Below are positions 7,934 through 16,411 of a stretch of DNA of 40,500 nucleotides, piece after piece. A model generated the notes under the pieces. The model made no database searches, was not told where the DNA came from, and saw only the letters and a list, made by a program, of their open reading frames with translations. Positions within the stretch are counted from its first letter, which is position 1. Each line of letters opens with the position of its first letter. Position numbers and translations under genes: made by a program. The DNA is from an uncultured Bacteroidota bacterium (lineage in GTDB: Bacteria > Bacteroidota > Bacteroidia > Chitinophagales > Chitinophagaceae), in contig CAIYKV010000087.1 in NCBI GenBank assembly GCA_903926855.1, positions 1 to 40,500 of the forward strand. Reading direction: 5' to 3'.

Positions 7934-8314
7934 CTAGACCTGCCTAGATGCTTTTATACGCCAATAAACCAAAGTCAGTAAACTGCCTGCACTATCCGCA
8001 GCAATATCCAATAACTCAAAAGAACGTCCGGGTATCCAGTATTTCTGAACAAACTCCATGATAGTACCATAAGCAATGCCAGCCAGTGCAATCAGTAGAA
8101 AACAATTTTGCATTTTTGCCAGGGGGTAGCCTGATTTTGTAAAAGGATAACTAAAAAGAAAGCACAACAAAAAGAACATGCAGATATGTATCCATTTATC
8201 AGCATGAATCACTGCCAAAAAGGGGTATTTGGGAATATTGGAACCCGGCAGACATAGTAATACAAGGCTGATGATAAACCAGAAAATACCAGGAATAAAC
8301 TGTTGAAAGCGCAA
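7934..8314 (-). CDS. VanZ-family membrane protein
   Basis: The 126-residue protein has four hydrophobic segments and the VanZ pattern: an early LCLPGS followed by HADKWIHICMFFLLCFLFSYPF, and a late KYWIPGRSFELLDIAADSAGSLL. VanZ-like proteins are inner-membrane proteins of mostly unknown role, first named from teicoplanin resistance. The start is TTG at 8314; an in-frame TAA lies five codons upstream and no ATG is available. It follows the ECF sigma/anti-sigma pair on the same strand with a 34-base gap. From memory, VanZ-like genes often sit near gcvH in Bacteroidota; here the sigma pair lies between them. Confidence 0.82.
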   Translation of the reverse strand: MRFQQFIPGIFWFIISLVLLCLPGSNIPKYPFLAVIHADKWIHICMFFLLCFLFSYPFTKSGYPLAKMQNCFLLIALAGIAYGTIMEFVQKYWIPGRSFELLDIAADSAGSLLTLVYWRIKASRQV

Positions 8315-8348
8315 GGGGGTGCTGTTTTAGGAAGGGAAAGTACAACAA

Positions 8349-9152
8349 CTATCCAACTTTACCAGCTACATACATCTGTTCAAGGGTAGGACTTGGGCTT
8401 CCACCTTTTTTCTCCAGAGTAATGGCAAAAACAGAGGCTTTGGGAATATTTTTCATTTTGCAAAGACCTGCGCATACGCCTATTACCCCAGCATCAACAG
8501 GTTTGCCGTCAACAATGGCCCAGAGTTGGTATTGTTTATCAGGAGCGGCTTGAGGCAGTTTATTGGGTAATACATAAACATCTTTTGATTTCGAATCCCA
8601 GAACACGGTAGCCAGGTTTTCTTCCCGGCCTTTTGTACCCGGCATCGATACTTTTATATAGGCCGGATCACTCATCATTTGCATGCTTTGGTACATATCC
8701 AACACTTTTGTCTGGATATTCTGGTTATCTGTGAAAAGACTATTCTTTTCAATCAGTAATGCCTGGTAAGCTGTTGAGGAAGCACGGAACTGGTTATAGA
8801 AATAGACATTCAAAGCAGCACTGGCAACCAGCAGAATAACAGAAGCTGCTGCCATGTATCGGGTAAAATGAAATCTATTGGGTAGGCTCACCAGTTTGGC
8901 CTGATCTGTCTTTTTTTCCTCCCTGAATTCTCCGGCCAGAGATTGAAACAACTGATCCTTAACATGAGCGGGGGCTGGCACAGCAGCTGCTAAGGCGGCT
9001 TTTTCCAGAGACATTTCAAACTCGTCAATCGCTTTCCTGATTTCAGGATACTGACGGCTTAATTGCTCCAGTTCTGCAGCTTCCTGTGGTTCAGCCATGC
9101 CAAGCACATAGCTTTCAATCACACCGCTTTCTATATAGGCCTTGATATTCAC
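8349..9152 (-). CDS. Anti-sigma factor, RskA/anti-sigma-K type
   Basis: The 267-residue single-span membrane protein has a cytoplasmic N-terminal half with the zinc-less anti-sigma layout (ESYVLGMAEPQEAAELEQL), one membrane segment at about residues 97-116, and an extracytoplasmic RskA-type C-terminal domain (LPQAAPDKQYQLWAIVDGKP). It would hold the adjacent ECF sigma factor inactive until an envelope signal triggers release. The start is GTG at 9152, one base after the sigma stop codon, so the two are almost certainly co-translated. Confidence 0.9.
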   Translation of the reverse strand: MNIKAYIESGVIESYVLGMAEPQEAAELEQLSRQYPEIRKAIDEFEMSLEKAALAAAVPAPAHVKDQLFQSLAGEFREEKKTDQAKLVSLPNRFHFTRYMAAASVILLVASAALNVYFYNQFRASSTAYQALLIEKNSLFTDNQNIQTKVLDMYQSMQMMSDPAYIKVSMPGTKGREENLATVFWDSKSKDVYVLPNKLPQAAPDKQYQLWAIVDGKPVDAGVIGVCAGLCKMKNIPKASVFAITLEKKGGSPSPTLEQMYVAGKVG

Positions 9153-9153
9153 T

Positions 9154-9696
9154 TTATGGTTTAATAATGTCTCTTAATTGTATTAATGCGTTTCTTAACC
9201 TTGTTTTTACAGTTCCCAACGGTATACCCAGCGATTTAGAGATCTCATCCTGTGTATACCCTTGAAAATAAGCCAATTCAACCAACACTTTGTATTCATC
9301 CTTCAGGGTATGCACCATTTTGCGCAAACCCATCAGATCAGTATTGGTTTCGCTGGTTCCTCCCGATCTATATACGTCTTCAGTAAGTTCCCGGTTTTGT
9401 CTGCTGTTCTGAAAGCTTTTGCTCCTCACCGTATCTATAGAGGCGTTCCTTGAAATATTCAGCATCCAGGTAAATAACCGCCCTTTTGTGCTGTCATAAC
9501 TGTCAATCTGACGCCATATTTTGATAAACACCTCCTGCAAAACATCGTTGGCCAATTCATCATCGTTCACAATATTGAAAATAATGGAACGTAATGCACC
9601 AGAATAATTCTCGTACAGGTAGCCATAGGCAAACTGGCTCCTTTGCCGTAACAAAAGTACCAGTTCGGTTTCGTTGTATTTGGTAACTACTTCCAA
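9154..9696 (-). CDS. ECF-family RNA polymerase sigma factor
   Basis: The 180-residue protein has region 2 (LYENYSGALRSIIFNIVNDDELANDVLQEVFIKIW), including the conserved DELANDVLQEVF polymerase-binding helix. Region 4 has the helix-turn-helix YFQGYTQDEISKSLGIPLGTVKTRL for -35 recognition. The start codon is TTG at 9696, immediately preceded by an in-frame TGA; there is no ATG in the N-terminal region, so TTG is forced. It is followed after one base by its anti-sigma factor. ECF factors of this layout often regulate their own operon. Confidence 0.93.
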   Translation of the reverse strand: MEVVTKYNETELVLLLRQRSQFAYGYLYENYSGALRSIIFNIVNDDELANDVLQEVFIKIWRQIDSYDSTKGRLFTWMLNISRNASIDTVRSKSFQNSRQNRELTEDVYRSGGTSETNTDLMGLRKMVHTLKDEYKVLVELAYFQGYTQDEISKSLGIPLGTVKTRLRNALIQLRDIIKP

Positions 9697-9752
9697 ATCA
9701 GGGTTTCTTAAATAGGTTGTATGCTATATACGGGGCCGGAGCTTATCTGGAT

Positions 9753-10130
9753 TTATCCAACCAGAGAAATATAGGCTTCACTACTAAGTAAAGCATCTAC
9801 AGAAGCAGGATCACTAACGGTTAACTTGATCATCCAGCCATCCCCGTAAGGGTCAGAATTCACCAATTCGGGCTGTTTTTCCAGCAAGGGATTTACTTCC
9901 GTAACCGTGCCGGCCACAGGTAAAAACAGGTCACTCACGGTCTTTACAGCTTCAACCGTTCCAAAAATTTCTTCGGCAGAAAGGGTTTTGCCGGTAGTGT
10001 TGATATCAACATATACAATATCGCCAAGCTCATGTTGCGCAAAATCGGTAATGCCAATGGTGGCAACAGTACCTTCTAAACGGATCCATTCATGGTCTTT
10101 GGTGTAGCGAACGTTTGCTGGAAAATTCAT
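9753..10130 (-). CDS. gcvH: Glycine cleavage system H protein
   Basis: GcvH carries a lipoyl group that shuttles the aminomethyl intermediate between the P, T and L proteins during glycine breakdown. The 125-residue length is standard. The lipoylation site is K63 in [13 protein letters not shown], and the N-terminal [10 protein letters not shown] and C-terminal [11 protein letters not shown] blocks are typical. I chose ATG 10130 ([10 protein letters not shown]) because the fold begins there; an upstream in-frame start would add seven unusual residues. The partner gcvT is far away at 31497, and gcvP is not in the window. Confidence 0.96.
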   Translation of the reverse strand: MNFPANVRYTKDHEWIRLEGTVATIGITDFAQHELGDIVYVDINTTGKTLSAEEIFGTVEAVKTVSDLFLPVAGTVTEVNPLLEKQPELVNSDPYGDGWMIKLTVSDPASVDALLSSEAYISLVG

Positions 10131-10213
10131 ATACTTTGGTTTATAGTGCAAATATTAGACAAAAATTGATTGAAAAGCCGTTTTCAATATTGTCTTATGC
10201 GTTTTGATTTTTT

Positions 10214-10558
10214 CTAAAACCCCTGCTGCTCAAAATAAAGCAATACATGATCCTTGATAAAATTCTCCTGTTCGGGCAAAAGCATGACGGGCAACTCCTT
10301 AATCTGCTGAAAATGGGGCCATCCATCCGCGTCATTTCCCTGTAAACTGTAATAACCACTCTGACTAAGCACTTTGCAAACGGCCACATGCATAAGATCC
10401 TGTTTTTGCTCTTTGGAAATTTTTTCTGCAATAAACCCAGTTTCCTGTATGCCAATTAAGAATAAAACCCCTTCTAAATCTGGTTTTTTGCCAAATCTTT
10501 CAAGCAATTTTGCCTCCAGTGCCCACCATCTTTGCTGAAAATCGTCATTTACAAACAT
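10214..10558 (-). CDS. Hypothetical protein divergent from serS
   Basis: The 114-residue soluble protein begins MFVNDDFQQRWW and has no signal peptide or membrane segment. It is rich in aromatic residues and contains LEGVLFLIGIQETG and a run of helices. I do not recognise a named family, though its size and composition suggest a conserved hypothetical. The start at ATG 10558 is decided by a near-perfect promoter at 10565-10596. The three in-frame candidates further upstream (10582-10588) lie inside that promoter, so they cannot be translated from it. The messenger would be essentially leaderless. Confidence 0.75.
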   Translation of the reverse strand: MFVNDDFQQRWWALEAKLLERFGKKPDLEGVLFLIGIQETGFIAEKISKEQKQDLMHVAVCKVLSQSGYYSLQGNDADGWPHFQQIKELPVMLLPEQENFIKDHVLLYFEQQGF

Positions 10559-10564
10559 ATCCGG

Positions 10565-10596
10565 CAAAGGTAAACAGTGCATCATCACCCCGCAAA
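10565..10596 (-). promoter_or_regulatory. Bacteroidota-type promoter, leaderless transcript
   Basis: On the minus strand TTTG (10593-10596) is separated by exactly 20 bases from TACCTTTG (10565-10572). This fits the Bacteroidota consensus TTTG-N19-21-TAnnTTTG. Only six bases separate the -7 box from the ATG at 10558. Confidence 0.75.
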
Positions 10597-10599
10597 AGT

Positions 10600-10607
10600 T
10601 ATCTTTG
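10600..10607 (+). promoter_or_regulatory. -7 box upstream of serS
   Basis: TATCTTTG matches TAnnTTTG and ends 17 bases before the serS ATG. A matching -33 element is not apparent. It overlaps the footprint of the divergent promoter at 10565-10596. Confidence 0.5.
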
Positions 10608-10624
10608 CCGCAAATAGTTATTCT

Positions 10625-11896
10625 ATGTTACAAGTGAGTGTATTGCGTAACAATACAGCAGAAGTTAAAAGGAAACTGGCTAAAAAGCATTTTAACCAGC
10701 CTGAATTGGTTGACGAGATTATTAAATTTGACGACGAACGCAAGCGCCTGCAGGCCGAATTCGACGAATTACAGTCGAAAGTGAATAGTGCTTCCAAAGA
10801 AATTGGAAAATGGATGGCTCAGGGCAAAAAAGAGGAGGCAGAAGCCTTGAAAACAGCTGTAGCCGATTGGAAAATTTCACTTGACCCTTTAAAAGAGAAA
10901 ATGACGCTGGCTGAAAAAGCCCTGGCCGATACATTGGTTTTATTACCTAACCTGCCCGCCGATGAAGTACCCGAAGGCAGTTCGCCTGAAGAAAATGTAA
11001 CCGTAAAAGAAGGTGGACTGAAAAGGCCTTTACCGGAAGGTGCCGTTCCGCATTGGGACCTGATCACGAAATACCAGTTGGTTGATTTTGAAACCGGGGT
11101 AAAGATTACGGGAAGAGGATTTCCTTTGTATAAAGGGCAGGGGGCTAAATTGCAAAGAGCCCTGGTTCAATATTTTTTAGATTTTAATACTGCTGCAGGA
11201 TACACTGAATATTTACCTCCTTTTATGGTAAATGAAGCAAGTGCATTTGCTACCGGACAACTGCCGGATAAAGAAGGACAGATGTACCATGCCACTGCCG
11301 ATAATTTTTACCTGATACCTACGGCCGAAGTGCCCGTAACCAATATTTACCGCGATTCAATTGTAAAACTGGAGGAATTGCCTATTAAAATGACGGCTTA
11401 TTCTCCTTGTTTTAGAAGAGAGGCCGGTAGTTTTGGAAAAGATGTACGCGGATTGAATCGTGTTCACCAGTTTGAAAAAGTGGAAATCATACAGATTGTA
11501 GAGCCTTCAAAAAGTTATGAAGTGCTGGATCAAATGGTAGCGCATGTAGAAAATCTTTTATTGTCTTTAGAACTACCTTATCGTATTCTCCGCCTTTGTG
11601 GGGGTGATATGGGTTTTGCCAGTGCCATTACCTATGATTTTGAAGTGTTTAGTGCCGCGCAGGAAAGATGGCTGGAAGTTAGTAGCGTAAGCAATTTTGA
11701 AAATTTTCAAACCCATCGAATGAAATGCCGTTATAAAGATGCAGATGGGAAGATGCAACTTACCCATTCACTAAATGGAAGTTCACTGGCATTGCCCAGA
11801 ATTGTTGCCTGTTTACTAGAAAACAACCAGGTAGCCGATGGCATTGAACTGCCAAAAGTATTGCATAGTTATTTCGGAGCCGCCAAAATACGATAA
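10625..11896 (+). CDS. serS: Seryl-tRNA synthetase
   Basis: SerS charges tRNA-Ser with serine in the cytoplasm. The 423-residue protein has the N-terminal coiled-coil arm (about residues 25-105, charged helices such as ADWKISLDPLKEKM) that grips the tRNA long arm. The class II catalytic core follows: motif 1 near GRGFPLYKGQGAKLQRA, the TAEVP serine-binding loop, motif 2 around SPCFRREAGSFGKD, and motif 3 LNGSSLALPRIVACLLE. ATG 10625 (MLQVSVLRNN) is the natural family start; the upstream extension overlaps the promoter region. A strong terminator follows at 11939-11988. Confidence 0.98.
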   Translation: MLQVSVLRNNTAEVKRKLAKKHFNQPELVDEIIKFDDERKRLQAEFDELQSKVNSASKEIGKWMAQGKKEEAEALKTAVADWKISLDPLKEKMTLAEKALADTLVLLPNLPADEVPEGSSPEENVTVKEGGLKRPLPEGAVPHWDLITKYQLVDFETGVKITGRGFPLYKGQGAKLQRALVQYFLDFNTAAGYTEYLPPFMVNEASAFATGQLPDKEGQMYHATADNFYLIPTAEVPVTNIYRDSIVKLEELPIKMTAYSPCFRREAGSFGKDVRGLNRVHQFEKVEIIQIVEPSKSYEVLDQMVAHVENLLLSLELPYRILRLCGGDMGFASAITYDFEVFSAAQERWLEVSSVSNFENFQTHRMKCRYKDADGKMQLTHSLNGSSLALPRIVACLLENNQVADGIELPKVLHSYFGAAKIR

Positions 11897-11938
11897 GGGG
11901 TAATTAGTAAGATTTGTTGTATTGATAATCAGGTTATT

Positions 11939-11988
11939 GAAGGGTATGGGTATTGCCTGCTGCCATACCCATACCCTTCACTCTTTTT
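11939..11988 (+). terminator. Strong terminator after serS
   Basis: A perfect 15-bp stem, GAAGGGTATGGGTAT (11939-11953) pairing with 11965-11979, closes an 11-base loop and is followed by ACTCTTTTT. Confidence 0.9.
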
Positions 11989-11991
11989 AAT

Positions 11992-11999
11992 TATATTTG
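11992..11999 (+). promoter_or_regulatory. -7 box for the alpha/beta hydrolase gene
   Basis: TATATTTG matches TAnnTTTG and lies 21 bases before ATG 12021. It overlaps an in-frame TTG that would otherwise extend the protein, which argues that ATG 12021 is the true start. No clear -33 element. Confidence 0.45.
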
Positions 12000-12020
12000 A
12001 AAAGAAACCTCATTCGGCCT

Positions 12021-12965
12021 ATGAAATGGATAAAGAGAATTGGATTTCCCTTGCTGGGAATATTCCTCCTGCTGAATATTATTGCCATATCTCAGGCATA
12101 CCAGTTCACACATTTTTATCCCAACATCCCCCCTGCTAAAAAACCGGATGAAATGAGTTTCGGAGAGAAAGCTTCGGCGATTTTCTTTGGGGTTCATTAT
12201 CCCAAAAGCGTGGTAGTAGATTCATTGCAGGTTCCTCATGAAAGTTTTACCATTAAAGCATCTGATGATATTAGTTTAGAATGTTGGTATGCAAAAGCTG
12301 AAAAGACAGCAAAAGGAACCGTGATTATGTTTCATGGCCATGCCAGTTCTAAAAGCGGTATCATAAAAGAAGCTGAAGCTTTTCACCAGTTAGGATGGAA
12401 TGTGCTGATGACAGATTTCAGGGCGCATGGTAATAGCGAAGGCACGGTATGCACCATTGGCTTTGAAGAAGCAAAAGATGTAAAAGCCGCCTATGATTAT
12501 ATTGAAGCAAAAGGGGAGAAAAATATTGTGCTATGGGGCATTTCATTAGGCGCCTCCACTATCCTGAAATCAGTGGCAGATTATAATAATATCAAACCCA
12601 ATAAAGTAATATTAGAAATGCCATTTGGCAGTTTAACAGATGCCGTGAAGGGCAAACTGAGAACTATGCATCTTCCCGAACAGCCTTTCAGCACCCTGCT
12701 TACTTTATGGGGAGGAGCAGAACAGGGATTCTGGGCTTTTGATATGAACCCGGAAGAATATGCTTCCAAACTCAATTGTCCAGTATTATTACAATGGGGT
12801 ATTAACGACCAACGGGTAACGGAAACTGAAACCAATACCATCTATAAAAATCTCGCCAGCCACGATAAACTCATGATTAAATACGCCCATAGCGCTCATG
12901 AAAGTCTATACAAAAAAGAACCCGAAAAATGGCTGGCCACAGTCGGTGGTTTCTTAAACAAGTAA
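12021..12965 (+). CDS. Membrane-anchored alpha/beta hydrolase
   Basis: The 314-residue protein starts MKWIKRIGFPLLGIFLLLN, a membrane anchor or uncleaved signal. An alpha/beta-hydrolase fold follows: MFHGHASSKSG oxyanion block, WNVLMTDFRAHGNSEG, the nucleophile elbow LWGISLGAS with serine in GISLG, an acidic residue region LLQWGINDQRV, and a C-terminal histidine in KYAHSAHESL. This resembles the BAAT/YfhR-type hydrolases acting on esters or acyl chains at the membrane. The natural substrate is unknown. It is probably monocistronic. Confidence 0.85.
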   Translation: MKWIKRIGFPLLGIFLLLNIIAISQAYQFTHFYPNIPPAKKPDEMSFGEKASAIFFGVHYPKSVVVDSLQVPHESFTIKASDDISLECWYAKAEKTAKGTVIMFHGHASSKSGIIKEAEAFHQLGWNVLMTDFRAHGNSEGTVCTIGFEEAKDVKAAYDYIEAKGEKNIVLWGISLGASTILKSVADYNNIKPNKVILEMPFGSLTDAVKGKLRTMHLPEQPFSTLLTLWGGAEQGFWAFDMNPEEYASKLNCPVLLQWGINDQRVTETETNTIYKNLASHDKLMIKYAHSAHESLYKKEPEKWLATVGGFLNK

Positions 12966-13018
12966 TCTCAAAACACCCCTTCAAAATTCAACATTCCTTA
13001 TTCATCTGTTCAATATTC

Positions 13019-13543
13019 CTAAGGTCGTATCTCCACCCTCGTTCCTAACGGCAACAGATCAAACAATTCCTGTACATATTTATTTTTAGTACTAATACAT
13101 CCTTCTGTCCAGTTTTGTACCTGATCTATCGCAAAATCTTCGTTTGGCCAGGTGCCATGTATTCCAATATCACCTCCAATCTTAGCATCTATGGGTATCA
13201 GGCCTTGTTCTTTACGGCGGTTAAATTTTTCATAGCTCTCTTTATTGGGATAATCGATGGCCATAAACCTATCCCATTTTTCATGCACCCTTTTATAAGT
13301 AATATGAAATATTCCCTCCGGTGTTTTTCTATCACCCTGCATCATCTTATCGCCCAGGTCATTATTTCCAAAAACAGCGGGATAGGTTGCCAGCCAGCTA
13401 CCCGATACAGAATCATATAACCTGAGTTCATGCCTGCTTTTGATAATCATCACGGAATATTTATTCCCGGATGTAGCAACAATAAAAGAAGTGTTACTAA
13501 TAAACAGGCTTACGGTTATCAATGGAAAAAGCAGGCGCTTCAT
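13019..13543 (-). CDS. L,D-transpeptidase family protein (YkuD domain)
   Basis: The 174-residue secreted protein has signal peptide MKRLLFPLITVSLFISNTSFIVA. The YkuD domain contains the catalytic block IGGDIGIHGTW (histidine) and WTEGCISTKN, where cysteine in GCIS is the nucleophile. Enzymes of this type make L,D cross-links or attach proteins in peptidoglycan in the periplasm; the short form with HGTWPNEDFA resembles YafK-like members. It converges on the hydrolase gene at 12021-12965 with 53 bases between the stop codons. Confidence 0.9.
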   Translation of the reverse strand: MKRLLFPLITVSLFISNTSFIVATSGNKYSVMIIKSRHELRLYDSVSGSWLATYPAVFGNNDLGDKMMQGDRKTPEGIFHITYKRVHEKWDRFMAIDYPNKESYEKFNRRKEQGLIPIDAKIGGDIGIHGTWPNEDFAIDQVQNWTEGCISTKNKYVQELFDLLPLGTRVEIRP

Positions 13544-13640
13544 GCATTTTATTTACTACTAAACTAAGTAAACAACCTGTTGTAATTGGGTTAATTCACT
13601 AAAAATTAAGTTAATGAAAACTGAATCATACCTATGATAA

Positions 13641-13664
13641 ATAAAACACCCCTTAGAAAAGGGG
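13641..13664 (-). terminator. Terminator after the outer-membrane barrel gene
   Basis: On the minus strand the stem CCCCTT / AAGGGG with a 4-base loop is followed by GTGTTTTATTT. It ends the second sigma-factor operon, about 60 bases past the barrel gene. Confidence 0.7.
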
Positions 13665-13723
13665 CGTGTATGATATAAACATGAGAAGAAAAAATGGATT
13701 GGGTAGACTTTGTTTTGCAAATA

Positions 13724-14596
13724 CTACCAATTGCTAAACCGGATACCTACCGCATAAGGAAACTGTTCAACCCGGGTAACAGCCTGCTGTAAACGGTTAA
13801 TACTATAGGAGCCATATAAACGTACCGGTCCAAGACCAATCTCTCCAATAGCAGCCAAACGCCAGGGCTCCAGGTTGAAATCGCCACTGTATTTTTGTTT
13901 ACCTCTTTGGCTGCTGATTTGTTTGTTACGACTATCCACCAGATATCCAGCACTTACACCAGCACTAAAGCTTAAACCTCTGCGACTATCCGGTGTTGTG
14001 TTGAAATTAAGCATGAAGGGTACGGTTAAATAGCCAACATAGAGTTTGTTTTTTGAAAAACTGATAGAATCATTATATACATAAGGTACCGGGTCTTTTC
14101 TAAAACTGATACGACTATCATACCGGAAATTATACATTTCCAATCCCAAACCGTATTTCAGGTTAACCACATGTTTGATCAGGTTCATCTTTTGCATAAA
14201 GAACCAGATATTCACATTGCTCGATTTGCCGGTATTGAGTGTATAGCTGTTTTGATTTACGGGTCCGTCGGCTGGACGAAAAGTTTTGAAATAGTTGCCC
14301 GCCTGTGCAGAACTATAATCGGTATTATCTCTGTAATTGGCAAAGCCCAGGTCAAATATGAACCAGTTGGTGCTGATATTATTTTTCCTTTTGGTGCGAC
14401 GGGAAGCGGTATATTCAATATTTACAAAATTGTTTTTTGTAACCGATTCGGAACTGGTATTGCCTTTGTTTTTTTTGATAATAATAAAATTACCCACTTT
14501 CACAGTGTCTGAACTGGTAGAAGAACTACTGTCTGTTTGCGCGAAACTCACTCCAGCCATTAACATAACTGTCATAAAACATACTAAGCGTTTCAT
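13724..14596 (-). CDS. Outer-membrane beta-barrel protein
   Basis: The 290-residue protein has signal peptide MKRLVCFMTVMLMAGVSFAQ, then a low-complexity serine/threonine stretch and a short NFIIIKKNKG strand. A C-terminal half of alternating hydrophobic/polar beta strands follows (LKYGLGLEMYNFRYDSRISF, LYVGYLTVPFMLNFNT, LSFSAGVSAGYLVD) and ends in an aromatic C-terminus (IRFSNW), as expected for outer-membrane insertion. This resembles the PorT-like or generic outer-membrane barrel families of Bacteroidota. It is the last gene of the sigma/anti-sigma unit, so it may be the target or sensor of that system. Confidence 0.8.
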   Translation of the reverse strand: MKRLVCFMTVMLMAGVSFAQTDSSSSTSSDTVKVGNFIIIKKNKGNTSSESVTKNNFVNIEYTASRRTKRKNNISTNWFIFDLGFANYRDNTDYSSAQAGNYFKTFRPADGPVNQNSYTLNTGKSSNVNIWFFMQKMNLIKHVVNLKYGLGLEMYNFRYDSRISFRKDPVPYVYNDSISFSKNKLYVGYLTVPFMLNFNTTPDSRRGLSFSAGVSAGYLVDSRNKQISSQRGKQKYSGDFNLEPWRLAAIGEIGLGPVRLYGSYSINRLQQAVTRVEQFPYAVGIRFSNW

Positions 14597-14613
14597 ATAT
14601 ATCTCTTTTGTAT

Positions 14614-15705
14614 TTATCGTAATGATCGGTTGCCGTTTACAGCAAGGTTTTCTGATTTGCTATCCTCTTCCTGTTTGGCTTTGCTACGAAACAGCGTACT
14701 GGCTTTTCGGAAGAAGCCTCTTAATTTATCCTTATTGATCTCTATAGAACCCAGGTAAAGACTTTTCTTTTCATCCTCTGTATCCAGTTCTTTGTAAACT
14801 GCTTGCCGGGCAGTGATCGCAGAACCGGAATTCTCATCTATACGATCAGTTACACGTACAGCATCACTATTTATGATAGGAACGGTATTATTTGCCAGTA
14901 TTTTTTCCGAAGCACTGTTCACCTCTGTGCTTTCGGCCCTGCTCGGAATAATCGTTTCCTCAATGGGTTTTGTTACTGACGGCATATTGGTTGATACATC
15001 CTCATTTTGAATACCTGCATCCGATAAATCTTTGGTAACCCTTGTTATATTGTTTGATGCCAATACTGCCGGGTTCTTATCTGAAATGTCAGTAGTTGTC
15101 TGGTCCTTATCTGTACCTGGTGTAACCGAAACTGAATTCCCTTTTTTTGTCAGGCCGTTAGGTTTTTCACTAGTCGAATTTTTTGCGACCAAAGCTTCTG
15201 GTGAACGATAACCCGGTACAATTGTCCATAAGAGTACAACCAACCCAATCAAGGCAGCAGCAACCGCTATTTTCCATCTATGTAGGTAAATAACCGGCTT
15301 GTCTTCTTTATGATACAAGGAAGATTTATCCGGAAACAGAACCACTTCAATCGGCAATTTTGTTTGTGTAAGCTGGTTGAAAGTTTCCTGAAAAAATGGA
15401 TGCTCAGATAGAAATGAATTCAGCTTATCCTTTTCCTGCCGGCCGAGTTCATTATCAAGCGCTAATAAAAAAGCTTCTTCATAAGCGGCTACATCCATCT
15501 TTTTTTCGGCAAACCGATACAAAGTGTTTTTATCTTCAAAAGCAAAATGCTCAACAGGAAGTTTGGTTTGTTGGTATACGGCAAACTCATCAGCAAGGTC
15601 AATATTTTCCTGTACAAACAGCGCTACCGCTTGTTTGTCTGTAGCAGATAGCTCACCATCTGCATACAGCAGGAAAAATTCCTCGTAATTCTGCCGGTTA
15701 ATCAT
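14614..15705 (-). CDS. Anti-sigma-factor-like membrane protein with duplicated N-terminal module
   Basis: The 363-residue protein starts at ATG 15705 (MINRQNYEEFFLLYADGEL); a longer frame would overlap the sigma gene. Two consecutive ~60-residue modules resemble each other: YEEFFLLYADGELSATDK ... QTKLPVEHFAFEDKNTLY and YEEAFLLALDNELGRQEK ... QTKLPIEVVLFPDKSSLY. A single membrane segment at about residues 150-170 (KIAVAAALIGLVVLLWTIV) and a long, threonine/serine-rich extracytoplasmic tail follow. This is the layout of an anti-sigma factor, and it sits just downstream of an ECF sigma gene. The duplication is unusual. The ligand of the outer part is unknown. Confidence 0.78.
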   Translation of the reverse strand: MINRQNYEEFFLLYADGELSATDKQAVALFVQENIDLADEFAVYQQTKLPVEHFAFEDKNTLYRFAEKKMDVAAYEEAFLLALDNELGRQEKDKLNSFLSEHPFFQETFNQLTQTKLPIEVVLFPDKSSLYHKEDKPVIYLHRWKIAVAAALIGLVVLLWTIVPGYRSPEALVAKNSTSEKPNGLTKKGNSVSVTPGTDKDQTTTDISDKNPAVLASNNITRVTKDLSDAGIQNEDVSTNMPSVTKPIEETIIPSRAESTEVNSASEKILANNTVPIINSDAVRVTDRIDENSGSAITARQAVYKELDTEDEKKSLYLGSIEINKDKLRGFFRKASTLFRSKAKQEEDSKSENLAVNGNRSLR

Positions 15706-15733
15706 TTTATTTTGTTTCCTTTTATACGTTTTA

Positions 15734-16222
15734 TTATCTGATATTCTCTGCACTTACTAAATAGGTCCGTAAAGTCTGCCTTGCTCTATGTAAATAAACT
15801 TTTACCTGACTTTCATTCAATCCCATGATCTCGCCGATCTCTTCATAACTATAGCCTTCATAATCTTTCAGCATAACCAGGCTTTTCTGTGTCTCATTCA
15901 ACCGGCTAAGTGCCTCCATCAAAGTTTTCTTTAGGTTGCTTCCGGTTGTGGGTTGTAGCACCCTTCCATCTTCCGCAAAATCATCTTTCAGTTGAATTCT
16001 TTTTACTTTCCGGATATGATCGATCATCTGATTATAGGCAACCGTAAATAAATAAGATTTCGATTTCTCCGACTCAACCGATTCCCGGTTACGCCATAAT
16101 TTTTCGAAAGCTGTTTGTACAATATCACGGGCGTCTTCCTCATGCCGAAGATTCTTCACGATAAAGCGGTACACATTATCGGCATATTGGTTAACACATT
16201 GGTTATATTCCTTCTCAGTCAT
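15734..16222 (-). CDS. ECF-family RNA polymerase sigma factor (second unit)
   Basis: The 162-residue protein has region 2 (YADNVYRFIVKNLRHEEDARDIVQTAFEKLW), including the DARDIVQTAFEKLW core-binding helix. Region 4 has MLKDYEGYSYEEIGEIMGLNESQVKVYLHRAR as DNA-binding helix-turn-helix. Start ATG 16222. The downstream anti-sigma-like gene starts 29 bases after its stop and the barrel gene follows, so the three form a likely signalling unit. No conserved binding motif for this factor could be deduced. Confidence 0.93.
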   Translation of the reverse strand: MTEKEYNQCVNQYADNVYRFIVKNLRHEEDARDIVQTAFEKLWRNRESVESEKSKSYLFTVAYNQMIDHIRKVKRIQLKDDFAEDGRVLQPTTGSNLKKTLMEALSRLNETQKSLVMLKDYEGYSYEEIGEIMGLNESQVKVYLHRARQTLRTYLVSAENIR

Positions 16223-16411
16223 AAACAGCTTAAGTAATGTAAAGCCTTGCTTGTATGGTAGTTATACGTTCCACGAGAAATTTTGTTACATTCCTGTAAA
16301 ACAAATTTACAGCCGAAGAATCCTGATAATCTGGAAACTATCCGGTATTCCGGATTAGCTAAAGGGATAACCCGGCCAGAATGGACAAATATGGGATGAA
16401 AAAACGGATGC

